Assembly: GCF_007748035.1 (NCBI RefSeq)
Contig: NZ_CP036278.1
Span: 5,456,001 to 5,520,000, forward strand
Source of the DNA: Aeoliella mucimassa
Lineage (GTDB): Bacteria; Planctomycetota; Planctomycetia; Pirellulales; Lacipirellulaceae
Length of the DNA stretch: 64,000 nucleotides
Reading direction: 5' to 3'
Shown: positions 1 through 9,549 of the stretch, piece by piece
Layout: each line of letters opens with the position of its first letter
Numbering within the stretch: position 1 is the stretch's first letter
Made by a program: the position numbers and the translations under genes
Notes under the pieces: generated by a model
The model's database searches: none
Told to the model about the DNA's origin: nothing
What the model saw: the letters and a program-made list of their open reading frames with translations, nothing else

Positions 1-2
1 CG

Positions 3-1085
3 TTCGAGGACCGCGTGCGGATTCGCTACCGCATCGACGGCGTGCTGGTCGAACGCGATAGCCCGCCTCGGCGTCTGCTCGGGGCGCTGCTTAGCCGTAT
101 CAAGATTTTGGCCCGCATGGATATTGCGGAACGCCGCAGGACTCAGGACGGCCGCATCAAGATCACCGCCGGCGGTAAAGAGCTCGACTTGCGGGTCAGT
201 ATGCTGCCGACCAACCATGGCCAGTCGTGCGTGATGCGTCTGCTGGATAAGGACAACATTCGGGTAGGCGTACGTCAGCTCGGTTTGTCGGACCGCGACT
301 TCAAAGTGTTCCGTAATCTGATTCGTCGGCCGAATGGCATCCTTTTGGTGACAGGTCCCACGGGGTCGGGTAAGACCACCACGCTGTACGCGGCCATGAA
401 CGAGCTGAACCGGGCCGACCGTAAGATCATCACCGCCGAGGACCCGGTGGAGTACTACCTGCCGGGCATCAACCAGGTGGAGGTCAGGCACTCGATCGGG
501 CTCGACTTCGCGCTGATTATTCGGGCCATGCTGCGTCAGGCTCCGAACGTGATTCTGGTCGGCGAGATGCGAGACTACGAAACGGCGAGCATGGGAATCC
601 AGGCATCTTTAACGGGACACTTGGTATTCAGTACGCTACACACGAACGATGCGCCGGGTGCCGTTACGCGCATGGTCGACATGGGAGTCCCAGCCTACCT
701 GGTGGCAGGTAGCGTGATTGGAATTCTTGCCCAACGTTTGGTGCGGGTGATTTGTGGAAAATGCAAGCAACCGCACACCTACCGCGACAGCGAGTTGGAG
801 GCCGCCGGCATCACTCCCGAGATGGCCGCCGAGGCCACGTTCATGCGTGGCAAGGGTTGCAGTCACTGCGGTGGCAGTGGCTATCGCGGTCGTCTTGGTG
901 TATTCGAATTGATGACAATGAACTCCCGCATTCGGGAGCTGACCTTCCAGGGGGCTTCGACCCAGGAAATTCGCAAAGAGGCTATTAAGTTAGGTATGTC
1001 CACGCTGTATGACGACGCACTGCTGAAGGTCTGTCGGGGTATCACCACGATCGACGAAGTATTCCGCGTGGCGAAGAAGTCGTAG
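3..1085 (+). CDS. GspE/PilB-family secretion/pilus assembly ATPase, 5' truncated by window edge
   Basis: This is the C-terminal two thirds of a type II secretion/type IV pilus assembly ATPase; the frame is open from base 3, so the start lies outside the window. Visible motifs are the RIDGVL segment, Walker A GPTGSGKTT at about residue 118, the Asp box TAEDPVEY, the His box FSTLHTNDA, and a tetracysteine zinc site (CGKC and CSHC). Such ATPases are cytoplasmic hexamers that drive pilin polymerisation. It is the first visible gene of the pilus operon. The motif usually reading RQDPD before Walker B reads RQAPN here and GEIRD reads GEMRD, unlike the second ATPase of the operon, so it may be a specialised or weakened paralog. 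Family assignment is firm; the division of labour with the 2764-4482 ATPase is inference. Confidence 0.93.
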   Translation, partial: FEDRVRIRYRIDGVLVERDSPPRRLLGALLSRIKILARMDIAERRRTQDGRIKITAGGKELDLRVSMLPTNHGQSCVMRLLDKDNIRVGVRQLGLSDRDFKVFRNLIRRPNGILLVTGPTGSGKTTTLYAAMNELNRADRKIITAEDPVEYYLPGINQVEVRHSIGLDFALIIRAMLRQAPNVILVGEMRDYETASMGIQASLTGHLVFSTLHTNDAPGAVTRMVDMGVPAYLVAGSVIGILAQRLVRVICGKCKQPHTYRDSELEAAGITPEMAAEATFMRGKGCSHCGGSGYRGRLGVFELMTMNSRIRELTFQGASTQEIRKEAIKLGMSTLYDDALLKVCRGITTIDEVFRVAKKS

Positions 1086-1573
1086 TAGTCAAAGCGATTC
1101 GCCACGGGTGCCGCCCGCCAGGGTGCCCCCTGGGTGGGAGTCGTCGGACTACCGAGCCAACCCTTATCGCAAGGCTCTGGTTTTGCTGCCCGCGCTCGAC
1201 GACTCTCCCCCATGTTCATGGCGAATTGCTTCACGAATGGCGGTAACTTGAAGTAAAATCGAGACTTGAGTCGTCCGATGCGCGGGCGAATAATCCTTTA
1301 CCGGCCGCTTGTCGTACCGGTGAAACCTGGCCGAGCCAGGCAGTCTGCTGTATTCCGCAATCGTTGCGGGCCAGGGTACAGCGGTTGCTGGTCAAGTTTT
1401 CGCCAACGTAGGCCGCTGCTGCGGAGGTATGCCCCCATTGCATAGGGGCGCAGAGGCAACCCCACAGCAAACGGAACAGGGAACTTCCTCGCGTAACTAA
1501 GCTCGTTCAGACGTGGCCTCCACCGCGAGGTCGTGTCGATCGTATCCAATTGCGCAAAGAGGAAGCTATCGTC
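1086..1573 (+). other. Intergenic region with several strong hairpins upstream of pilT
   Basis: No gene is supported in these 488 bases. Three clear hairpins occur in order: CCTGGC/GCCAGG at 1326-1340, CCGCAA/TTGCGG at 1355-1369 nested in CTGTA/TACAG (1348-1352 with 1377-1381), and GCCCC/GGGGC at 1431-1449. The last overlaps an alternative pairing TATGC/GCATA (1428-1432 with 1440-1444), so the two are mutually exclusive. This may be a structured leader of pilT or a small RNA; I do not recognise a known class. Confidence 0.45.
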
Positions 1574-2677
1574 ATGGGCACTATTCTTATCGACAAACTG
1601 CTCTCGGCTGCTATCAAGCAGGGCGCGAGCGACTTGCATATCACGGTGGGCCAACCTCCGGTGTTGCGGTTGCATGGCCGGATGCAGAAGCTCAAGACCA
1701 AGGTGCTCGAACCTGAAGACACGATGGGCCTGATGAAGAGCATCACGCCGGATCGCTGCCAGCAGGAGTTTCAGGAGACCGGTAGTACTGACTTTGGTTT
1801 TGCCTTTGGCGACCAGGCTCGGTTCCGTGTTTCGGTGTTTCGTCAGCGCGGTAAAGTGGCCCTCGTGCTTCGGCAGATTCCGGTCGAATTGTGGACCATG
1901 GATGAGCTGAAGCTCCCCGAGGTGTTCAAGAAGATCATCATGCGACCGCGTGGTTTGGTGCTGGTTACCGGGCCGACGGGTTCGGGTAAGAGTACCTCGC
2001 TCGCGGCCATGGTCGACTACATCAATGAGAACGTCGACCACCATATTATCACCATCGAAGACCCGATCGAGTTCCAGCACAATCACAAGAAGTCGACCGT
2101 GAACCAGCGTGAAGTTGGGGTCGACGTGACGAGCTTCGCTGAGGCGATTCGTCGTGCGTTGCGTCAGGACCCCGACGTGATCCTGGTGGGTGAGCTTCGC
2201 GACTTGGAAACGATCGAAGCCGCCATTACCGCGGCCGAAACCGGTCACGTAGTGTTCGGCACGCTGCACACCTCGAGTGCGGCGGGCACGATCAACCGTA
2301 TTATCGACGTGTTTCCCAATAATCAGCAGGATCAGATTCGTACCCAGTTAGCTTCGAGCGTGATCGGCATCTTGTCGCAACAACTCTTGAAGAAGGTCGG
2401 CGGTGGCCGTGTGGCCGCTCACGAGGTGCTGGTGGTCACGTCCGCTATCGCCAACCTGATTCGCGAAAACAAAATCTTCCGTATTACCTCCCAGATTCAA
2501 ACCGGTGCCAAGTTTGGCATGAAACTGCTGGACGACCATATCTTCCAGCTCTGGCGCGAAGGGCTTGTGAGCAAAGAAGATGCCTTGGCCAAGTGCAACG
2601 TGGCCGACGAACTGGCCGCTCGCTTTGCTGCGGCGGAACGCGGAATATTTGATGACGATGAGAAGGATGAGAATTAG
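1574..2677 (+). CDS. pilT: Twitching motility retraction ATPase PilT
   Basis: This 367-residue hexameric ATPase matches PilT, which depolymerises type IV pili at the inner membrane base. The N-terminus has the diagnostic GASDLHITVGQPPVLRLHG segment. Walker A GPTGSGKST lies at about residues 133-141, then the Asp box TIEDPIEF, RQDPDVILVGELRD (Walker B) and GTLHTSSA (His box). The ATG at 1574 was chosen over an upstream TTG at 1550 because GAGGAAG at 1559-1565 is a good ribosome binding site and family proteins begin just before the LDKLL helix. It lies between two GspE/PilB-type ATPases, so extension and retraction motors are encoded together, which supports a retractable pilus rather than a pure secretion system. 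Confidence 0.95.
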   Translation: MGTILIDKLLSAAIKQGASDLHITVGQPPVLRLHGRMQKLKTKVLEPEDTMGLMKSITPDRCQQEFQETGSTDFGFAFGDQARFRVSVFRQRGKVALVLRQIPVELWTMDELKLPEVFKKIIMRPRGLVLVTGPTGSGKSTSLAAMVDYINENVDHHIITIEDPIEFQHNHKKSTVNQREVGVDVTSFAEAIRRALRQDPDVILVGELRDLETIEAAITAAETGHVVFGTLHTSSAAGTINRIIDVFPNNQQDQIRTQLASSVIGILSQQLLKKVGGGRVAAHEVLVVTSAIANLIRENKIFRITSQIQTGAKFGMKLLDDHIFQLWREGLVSKEDALAKCNVADELAARFAAAERGIFDDDEKDEN

Positions 2678-2763
2678 TAGCAGGTGCACTTGAAGCATCT
2701 GCGGCTCGCGACACACCGATTAACGAACAACTAAGTCAGTACCTCTAACTCCCCCTTACTACC

Positions 2764-4482
2764 ATGGCAATGCGGCGTATTGGACAGATTCTGGTCGACA
2801 TGGGCTACTTGTCCGACGAGCAGCTTGAACTGCTGATCGACGAACAAAAGCAGCAGCCCGGTCAATTGTTCGGCCGTGTTGCGATGGATATGGGCTTGGT
2901 CAATGAAGACCAGGTAGCGATGGCCCTCGGCGAACAAATGGGTTTGCGGGTGGTGACCGTTGCGGATCTAACCATCGAGAAAGATGTGTTGGCCATGGTC
3001 ACCGAACCAATGGCCAATATGTATCGCATTGTGCCGACCGAGTTCGATGGCAGCACCCTGACCGTTGCGATGTCGGATCCTCAGAATCTGGCGGTGCAGG
3101 ACGAACTGCGAACCTTCCTGGGCTACAACATTCGCGTTGCGGTCACGACTCCCAGTAGCATGAACGCGGCCCTCGAACGTTATTACGGTGAGAATACCGA
3201 AAGCGTCGAGAGCCTGGTGAGCGACCTGGAGTCGGACGAAGAACTCGCCCGCGCAGCGGCCGAAGTAAGTTCGGATGGGCCGATCGACCTGACAAGCGTC
3301 GAAGCACTGGCCGACAGTGCTCCGGTGCGTAAGCTGCTCAACATGGTGTTGCTGCTGGCGATTAAGGATCACGCGAGCGACTTGCACTTCGAACCGTTTG
3401 AAGACGAGTTCCGCATTCGCATCAAGGCCGACGGCGTGCTGTACGAAATGGTACCGCCGCCTCGTCACCTGGCGTTCGCCATTACTACGCGTATTAAAGT
3501 GATGGCCAACCTCGATATCGCCGAACGGCGGTTGCCGCAGGACGGTCGTATCGAGCTGACCGTTGGTGGTCACCCGGTCGACCTGCGGGTGAGCGTGCTG
3601 CCGACCATGTTTGGCGAAAGTGTGGTTATGCGGGTGCTCGACCGCTCGGTCGTGTCGCTCGACTTGGCCAAAGTCGGCATGAACGACGATACCATGAAGG
3701 TATTTCGCCAAGTCATCAAGAAGCCCAATGGCATCGTGCTCGTGACTGGACCAACTGGTTCGGGCAAGACCACTACGTTGTATTCGGCCCTCAACGAGCT
3801 TAATAGCGTTGAAGACAAACTGATTACCACCGAAGACCCGGTGGAATACGACATGGACGGCATCGTACAGGTGCCGATCGATGCCTCGATTGGCAACACG
3901 TTTGCCGCCTGCTTGCGAGCGATCTTGCGGCAGGATCCCGACAAGGTGCTGGTCGGCGAGATTCGCGACCTCGAGACCGCCGAAATCGCGGTGCAGGCGT
4001 CGCTCACGGGCCACTTGGTGTTCAGCACGTTGCACACGAACGACGCGCCGAGCACGATTACCCGCCTGAAAGACATGGGGGTGCCGACCTTCTTGATCAC
4101 CGCCACGGTCGAGGCGATCCTCGCCCAGCGGTTGGTGCGTCGGGTCTGCAAGAACTGCCGCGAAGAATACCATCCCCCTCAGGAGGTGCTCGACGACCTC
4201 GAGATCACCGCCGAAGAGATGAAGGGGCACAAGTTCTACCGAGGTAGCGGTTGCGAAGTTTGCAACAACACCGGCTACAAGGGCCGCGTTGGTTTGTTCG
4301 AGCTGATGATCATGAACAACGACCTTCGCGACCTGATCATGGAAAACTGTCAGACCGAAGAGCTGCGTCGAGCAGCCGAAAAGCATGGCATGGTTACCCT
4401 TCGCACGGCCGGCATGAATGCCGCGCTCGAAGGAATCACCACGCCGGAAGAAGTGATTCGCGAAACCATTATGGAAGCGTAA
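2764..4482 (+). CDS. pilB: Type IV pilus extension ATPase PilB (GspE family) with MshEN domain
   Basis: This is a full-length 572-residue PilB/GspE. An N-terminal T2SSE_N/MshEN-type region occupies about residues 1-145 (RRIGQILVDMGYL...EQLELLIDEQ); in other PilB/MshE proteins this domain can bind cyclic di-GMP. The ATPase core follows, with Walker A GPTGSGKTT near residue 329, TTEDPVEY, RQDPDKVLVGEIRD, FSTLHTNDA and a zinc site made by CKNC and CEVC. It probably powers pilus extension. The start at 2764 lacks a clear Shine-Dalgarno sequence; the ATG at 2770 is a close alternative. All catalytic motifs are intact, unlike the upstream paralog. Confidence 0.95.
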   Translation: MAMRRIGQILVDMGYLSDEQLELLIDEQKQQPGQLFGRVAMDMGLVNEDQVAMALGEQMGLRVVTVADLTIEKDVLAMVTEPMANMYRIVPTEFDGSTLTVAMSDPQNLAVQDELRTFLGYNIRVAVTTPSSMNAALERYYGENTESVESLVSDLESDEELARAAAEVSSDGPIDLTSVEALADSAPVRKLLNMVLLLAIKDHASDLHFEPFEDEFRIRIKADGVLYEMVPPPRHLAFAITTRIKVMANLDIAERRLPQDGRIELTVGGHPVDLRVSVLPTMFGESVVMRVLDRSVVSLDLAKVGMNDDTMKVFRQVIKKPNGIVLVTGPTGSGKTTTLYSALNELNSVEDKLITTEDPVEYDMDGIVQVPIDASIGNTFAACLRAILRQDPDKVLVGEIRDLETAEIAVQASLTGHLVFSTLHTNDAPSTITRLKDMGVPTFLITATVEAILAQRLVRRVCKNCREEYHPPQEVLDDLEITAEEMKGHKFYRGSGCEVCNNTGYKGRVGLFELMIMNNDLRDLIMENCQTEELRRAAEKHGMVTLRTAGMNAALEGITTPEEVIRETIMEA

Positions 4483-4590
4483 TCGCAGGGGGCCCAAGCG
4501 GCACCCGTTTTACAAAACACCTAAGAGACTCGGTGCACTGATCGCACCCCACAACTAACTGCCGACCGCGTTTCCGAAGGAAACTTCACC

Positions 4591-5919
4591 ATGCCTACAT
4601 TCCAGTTTGAAGCGATGGACGCCACCGGCGCCGAGATCAAGGACGTGATCGAAGCGACCACCGAGGAAGAAGCGCAGGCTACCATCCGCCAGATGGGCTA
4701 CTTCGTGACGAAGATTTCCGTCAAGAAGAGCCGCAAGAAGGAAGAAACCGGCACCGCCGCGAAGAAGAAGCGCGGCTTCGTGTTCGGCGGCGTGAGCAGC
4801 AAAGAACTCACTTCGTTCACGCGTCAGCTGTCGATTCTGCAGGACGCCGGCTTGCCGATTCTGCGGTCGCTCCGCATTCTCGCGACGCAGGCCAAGCCAG
4901 GGCGGTTGAAATACTCGCTCGAGGACACCTGCGACGAAATCGAGGCGGGTGCGACGCTTTCCGAAGCGATGTCGAAGAGCCCCAAGTGCTTCAATCGCTT
5001 GTACGTCAACATGATTAAAGCGGGCGAAGCGGGTGGTGCGTTGGAACTCATTCTCCAACGTCTGGCCGACTTCCAGGAACGGGCCGAATCGCTCAAACGA
5101 AAAGTCCGCGGTGCCATGATGTACCCGGTGTTCGTGGTAGGTATCGCGGTGCTGATCTTGACGTTCATCATGATCAAGATCGTGCCGGAGTTCCGTAAGA
5201 TTTTCACCGAGTTCGACCTGGAACTTCCCTACATGACCGAGCTATTGGTCTGGATGTCGGACATGACCATGCAGTTCTGGTTCCTAATTCCGTTGATTCC
5301 CACCAGTATCTGGCTGTTCGTCATGCTGGTGCGCAAGTTCAAAGCAGGCCGCATGGGCTGGGATCAGTACATCATCAAGGTGCCGATCTTTGGGCAGTTG
5401 TTCGAGAAGAACACGCTAGCTCGTACCGCCCGTACGCTTGGCACCCTGGTGGCCAGCGGTGTGCCGATTCTCGAAGCGTTGAACATCACTCGCGACACGG
5501 CCGGCAATGCAGTGTTCGAGCGGATGTATACCCGTATTAGCGAAGCGATTCGCGAAGGTGAATCGATTGCCAAGCCAATGAAGGAGAACAGCACGCCGGG
5601 CTTCCATCCGGTCGCCCTGTTCTTTTGGGTGACCTCGCTTCCAGTGATCGGGGCGCTAATTTACCTGCTGAAATACAAGCAGCGCATCGTCGACGACATC
5701 GTGGTGAACATGGTCGACGTCGGCGAAGAGACAGGTGAACTCGACACAATGCTTTATAAAGTGGCCGACGTGTACGACGAAGAAGTCGCGGTACTTACCG
5801 ACAGCTTGACCAAGCTCATGGAACCGCTGCTCATTTTGATTCTCGGTGGTATGGTCGGCTTTATCGTGATCGCCCTGTTCATTCCGCTGGTGAAGCTCAT
5901 TGAAGGCTTGAGCGGTTAG
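4591..5919 (+). CDS. pilC: Type IV pilus/T2SS inner membrane platform protein PilC/GspF
   Basis: This 442-residue platform protein has two T2SSF domains (about residues 68-190 and 270-432) and is expected in the inner membrane, coupling ATPase rotation to pilin insertion. Recognisable segments are FTRQLSILQDAGLPILRSL, GEAGGALELIL in the first repeat and TLGTLVASGVPILEALNI and VGEETGELDTMLYKVAD in the second. GAAGGAAA at 4576-4583 is a good ribosome binding site for the ATG. Oddly, the second repeat carries about 25 extra residues between the GF of KENSTPGF and VDDIVVNMVDVGEETG; they include a hydrophobic stretch (ALFFWVTSLPVIGALIYLL) where most PilC/GspF proteins go directly on. This could add a membrane segment. 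Confidence 0.93.
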   Translation: MPTFQFEAMDATGAEIKDVIEATTEEEAQATIRQMGYFVTKISVKKSRKKEETGTAAKKKRGFVFGGVSSKELTSFTRQLSILQDAGLPILRSLRILATQAKPGRLKYSLEDTCDEIEAGATLSEAMSKSPKCFNRLYVNMIKAGEAGGALELILQRLADFQERAESLKRKVRGAMMYPVFVVGIAVLILTFIMIKIVPEFRKIFTEFDLELPYMTELLVWMSDMTMQFWFLIPLIPTSIWLFVMLVRKFKAGRMGWDQYIIKVPIFGQLFEKNTLARTARTLGTLVASGVPILEALNITRDTAGNAVFERMYTRISEAIREGESIAKPMKENSTPGFHPVALFFWVTSLPVIGALIYLLKYKQRIVDDIVVNMVDVGEETGELDTMLYKVADVYDEEVAVLTDSLTKLMEPLLILILGGMVGFIVIALFIPLVKLIEGLSG

Positions 5920-5985
5920 TGCAAGTCGCTAGCCGACGCCATTGGTCCAACATTTAACATTCACTACTCACGTAGGAACAACGTG

Positions 5986-6984
5986 ATGAACATGCAACAG
6001 ACGTTAACAAGCGAAACACGCCAAGCGACTCGGCCTGGCTTTACGCTGGTGGAGCTACTGGTGGTGATCGCCATTATCGGCACCCTGGCCGCCCTGCTCA
6101 CCGTCGCGGTCGTGTCCGCGCTGCGAGCCGCCCGCGAAGCAGCCGTCCAAACGGACTGCACCCAATTGGCCCAAGGGTTTGACGATTATACCAACACTAC
6201 TTCGGGCGGTTCGTATCCCCCCAACCTCTCGAACCAGCCTGCTGCAAACGCAACGGCCGAGCTTTCCCGCCATCTGAATAAGGCGTTTAGCTCGAACCGT
6301 GAGAACGCCACGCTGATTCAGGTGCTTGCCACTGGGGTAAGCAGTGGTCAATACCAGATGAACAATAGTGGTGGTGTTGAGGTCGGCATCACTCCGCAGG
6401 AAGCGATTGTGTTCTGGTTAGGTGGATTCAGCAACGATCCGAAGTATCCCTTGAGTGGTCCCAGCGGCCCTTCGTTCCTGTCTAACGAAGGAGAAGACTT
6501 CGCCGCGCGCACTGGTTTTGATTTCAATCAACAGCAGTTGGGCCCCCTGGACGGCAATAACCAGTTCAGTGGGAGGTACATTACCTATCCTGATCCTCGC
6601 ACTGGTGATACGCGGCGCATCAACCTGTGGGTGTATTTGCCCCGCAATCTATCGATGCCTTACGCGTACTTTGATGCCTCGCGACGGCCAACCTACGAAC
6701 CTGCCTTTGGTGGGGTCGCCCCGATTAAGACGCTCAAGCTCAACGCGGCCGCGCGAACCGTAGCTAATCTGCAACTTGCGAACGAAGGGAAGTGCCAAAT
6801 CCTCTCGGCTGGCCTCGACGATGCCTGGGGCAACCTGGCAACCAACGTTGCGGTGGACTGGACCAATGGCTCTGCGAGTGCTGACAGCGTGTTGCTGTAC
6901 CCGGAGGGTCCTTGGACCGGCGAATTGGCCGACACCATTACAAACTTCTCCACGCAACGAACCCTTGAGGATTCGCAACCATGA
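5986..6984 (+). CDS. Type IV prepilin-like protein (GspG/pseudopilin type)
   Basis: This 332-residue protein has a class III prepilin signal: a short basic leader, cleavage site RPG|FTLVELLVV at residues 16-19 with Glu at mature +5, then a hydrophobic helix rich in Ala/Val. The rest is a large globular domain without a family I recognise. The ATG at 5986 follows TAGGA at 5973 and is preferred over an overlapping GTG at 5983. It lies 66 bases after pilC and overlaps the next prepilin gene by ATGA, so they are co-translated. It could be a major or minor pilin; its size argues for a planctomycete-specific pseudopilin rather than a classic 15-kDa pilin. Confidence 0.85.
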   Translation: MNMQQTLTSETRQATRPGFTLVELLVVIAIIGTLAALLTVAVVSALRAAREAAVQTDCTQLAQGFDDYTNTTSGGSYPPNLSNQPAANATAELSRHLNKAFSSNRENATLIQVLATGVSSGQYQMNNSGGVEVGITPQEAIVFWLGGFSNDPKYPLSGPSGPSFLSNEGEDFAARTGFDFNQQQLGPLDGNNQFSGRYITYPDPRTGDTRRINLWVYLPRNLSMPYAYFDASRRPTYEPAFGGVAPIKTLKLNAAARTVANLQLANEGKCQILSAGLDDAWGNLATNVAVDWTNGSASADSVLLYPEGPWTGELADTITNFSTQRTLEDSQP

Positions 6985-8156
6985 GTTGGAAGTTGGATGA
7001 GAAAACCCGGAAGCAGCCATGGGAGCCTCAACGCTTAACCACAGCGGTGCGCGCCAGCCTTCCGTCTTCCTCCTTCCATGGTTCCTCGGTAGGACGGGCG
7101 GCGTTTACGCTGGTGGAATTGCTAGTCACCATCGTGATCATCGGTATCCTGGCAACCTTGTTGCTCGGCGTGGCCGCTCGGGCGGGCGAGAGTGCTCGTG
7201 AGGCCCGAACCAAGGCGCTCGTCACTCGGTTGCACACGTTGGTATCGCAACAATACGACAGCTACCGCGATCGCCGCGCGCCGGTCAGTAGAGCGATTCA
7301 ATCCCAGCTCGACGACCAGGTCCGCCGCCGAAACATCACGTCTCAGCAGCGCGGGCTCGCGATGGCCGAGATGCGTTTGTACGCGATTCGCGAGCTGATG
7401 CTGATGGAAATGCCCGACCGCTGGAGCGACGTGCTGCTGAACTCGGTGGATGCAGTGAATGGCGCGAGCAACTTGAACTCGCCGCAGTATCTCGATCCAC
7501 CCTCGGTGCCGCCCGCTTTTGGTGGAGCGACTCCGATTGTCGAAGCCTACCGCCGGCAGTATTTCAGCATGCTCAATGCAGGCGTTTCGAAAGAACTGAT
7601 TAAGCAGAACCAAGGGGCCGAATGCTTGTACATGATGGTGATGATCGCCACGGCCGACGGCGAAGCCCGCTCGCTGTTCAGTGAGAAGAGCATCGGCGAT
7701 ACCGATGGCGATGGTGCCAAGGAGTTTGTCGATGGCTGGGGCAACCCGATTAGCTTTATCCGCTGGCCAGTCGGTTACGATTCGGATCGCCAGCTTAACG
7801 CACGCGATTTGGGCGACCCAACCGCCGCGACCTGGCTAAACGCCGCGGCCGCCGATCACGATCCGATGGATGCGTTCCGCGTCGAACCGCGAGCGTTTCG
7901 CGTGGTGCCGCTGATTTTCTCGGCTGGCCCCGACGAGCAGTACAACCTGTACTCCGCTCGCGATACCACAATTTGGCCCGATGCAACTCCGTCAGCTGGA
8001 ACCTACGTGAGTACCGCTCACCTAAGTCCGTTTGAGACGGTGACTTCCTCGGCAGGTGACTTCTTCCTGGGGTCGCCGATGAACGAGGCGGGCAACGAAG
8101 TCGACCCGTACGGCGGGGCCGATAACATTACCAACCACAACATCTCAGGCGACTAG
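6981..8156 (+). CDS. Type IV prepilin-like protein
   Basis: The gene overlaps the previous one by ATGA. The 391-residue product has a long 41-residue leader ending RAA|FTLVELLVTIVIIG; Ala rather than Gly precedes the cleavage site, which prepilin peptidases tolerate. The helix continues ATLLLGVAA followed by a typical EAR/AR-rich segment. A DTDGDGAKEFVDGWGNPI stretch in the second half resembles calcium-binding or structural loops seen in GspG-like pseudopilins (a D-G-WGNP motif). The function is inferred to be a minor pilin or pseudopilin of this operon's fibre. Confidence 0.83.
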   Translation: MSWKLDEKTRKQPWEPQRLTTAVRASLPSSSFHGSSVGRAAFTLVELLVTIVIIGILATLLLGVAARAGESAREARTKALVTRLHTLVSQQYDSYRDRRAPVSRAIQSQLDDQVRRRNITSQQRGLAMAEMRLYAIRELMLMEMPDRWSDVLLNSVDAVNGASNLNSPQYLDPPSVPPAFGGATPIVEAYRRQYFSMLNAGVSKELIKQNQGAECLYMMVMIATADGEARSLFSEKSIGDTDGDGAKEFVDGWGNPISFIRWPVGYDSDRQLNARDLGDPTAATWLNAAAADHDPMDAFRVEPRAFRVVPLIFSAGPDEQYNLYSARDTTIWPDATPSAGTYVSTAHLSPFETVTSSAGDFFLGSPMNEAGNEVDPYGGADNITNHNISGD

Positions 8157-8157
8157 T

Positions 8158-9549
8158 ATGAAACTGGATATGCGAAAGGCAAACGTTGCAGGCAAGGCCA
8201 TCGTGGCCGGTGCATCCGCTGCGCCTGCTACGCACGGTCGCCGAGGTCGCGCAGCTGCTGGTTTGACCCTGGTCGAACTGCTGGTGGTGATTGTGATTCT
8301 CGCGACCCTGACCGCAGCCGCCTTGCCGGTGCTCACGCCGAGCACGACCGAGCGCCGCATCCGCGAAACCTCGCGGAGCTTGAATACGTTTATCGCCATG
8401 GTGCAAGCCCAGGCTATTCGCACCGGCCGTCCTTCGGGCATCGCCCTGAAACGTCTGTCGAGCGAAACCAACAATGCAAACGATCGTGGCGTCTGCATCG
8501 AGGTGGTACATGTCGAGCAACCTGCTCCCTATACCGGATTCGACGAGAACTCGCGGATGCGGGTCGCATTAACGCCCGATGCCAACAACGCGAACGTGTA
8601 TCTCGACTTTGTTACGAAGGGCATCGCGAACAACGATAGCTTGCCCAATGGGTGGGATGCCGACCTTGTGCCGCAGGGAGTGTTGCGTGTTGGCGATGTG
8701 GTTGAGGTACTTGGCTCTCGATTCCGGATTGTTGGAACGCAAGTTGGTGCTGTTGATCCTATTAGCGGGTACTTAATGGGTAACGCCGGAAATACCACCG
8801 ATCGACAAGTGCTGATTGCTCAGGTCATCAACAACACCGGTCAACTGCTGAATCCGGTTAGCGATAGTAATGGTGCTCCGATTTCGTCGGCTTATTTCAT
8901 GGCCGGTGGTTTCATGGCCGGTGGCAACGCCCCCCCTTACTGGTCGGAGCCGGTGAAATACAAGATTCTTCGCCAGCCAACCCCCACCGCGCAGGCCCCT
9001 TATCAGTTGCCCAACGGCATCGCGATCGATCTGGAAGCCTCTGGAATCTTGGGTGGGCTGCCTTTCCATGTGAGCAATGGAAACGAACGCGATGCACTTA
9101 TCAACGAAACGCCAGACGACACTCCGATTTATGTGATGTTCAATCCCGAAGGGAGCATTGAACGAGTACAGCAAAAGCGTGTGGTGAAAGCGAACGATAC
9201 ACTTCCCCTCTCGGTGCTCACTCGACCCACAAACAATGTCGCGTTGCTGGTGGGGCGTCGGGAGTTGATTCCCGCCGCGACGGGATTGAACCTGACCACA
9301 GGCACCGAGACCGAGATTGAACTCGAAAAAGCGAAGCTTAACTGGCTGAACACCGAGAGTCGTTGGATTGTGGTCGGCGCTCAGACTGGTAGTGTGGTGA
9401 CCACGGAAAATGCCTTTGTGAATACGAAGACGTTGACGTACTACGACGCGGACCGTGATGGTGATACCGATGATCTCGATCAACGTATGATTCAGATTCA
9501 AGCCGCACAAGAATTCGCTCGCGAAATGAATCGCTCGGGCGGTAGCTAA
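8158..9549 (+). CDS. Type IV prepilin-like protein (GspH-like)
   Basis: The start lies one base after the previous stop, so the gene is in the same operon. The leader (35 residues, basic) ends G|LTLVELLVVIVILATL, with Leu at mature +1 and Glu at +5. The sequence after the helix (RRIRETSRSLNTFIAMVQAQAIRTGRPSGIAL) matches the GspH/FimT pattern, where the helix is followed by R-x-x-x-N and a Q-x-x-A-x-x-x-x-x-x-G segment. At 463 residues it is roughly three times a normal GspH, with a large C-terminal extension that includes DADRDGDTDDLDQ. It is probably a minor pilin at or near the fibre tip. Confidence 0.83.
   Translation: MKLDMRKANVAGKAIVAGASAAPATHGRRGRAAAGLTLVELLVVIVILATLTAAALPVLTPSTTERRIRETSRSLNTFIAMVQAQAIRTGRPSGIALKRLSSETNNANDRGVCIEVVHVEQPAPYTGFDENSRMRVALTPDANNANVYLDFVTKGIANNDSLPNGWDADLVPQGVLRVGDVVEVLGSRFRIVGTQVGAVDPISGYLMGNAGNTTDRQVLIAQVINNTGQLLNPVSDSNGAPISSAYFMAGGFMAGGNAPPYWSEPVKYKILRQPTPTAQAPYQLPNGIAIDLEASGILGGLPFHVSNGNERDALINETPDDTPIYVMFNPEGSIERVQQKRVVKANDTLPLSVLTRPTNNVALLVGRRELIPAATGLNLTTGTETEIELEKAKLNWLNTESRWIVVGAQTGSVVTTENAFVNTKTLTYYDADRDGDTDDLDQRMIQIQAAQEFAREMNRSGGS

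Noticed and set aside
2968-4497. Long open frame on the - strand across pilB
   Set aside because: It is antisense to a fully supported PilB and its composition is that of a GC-rich shadow frame with no recognisable motif.
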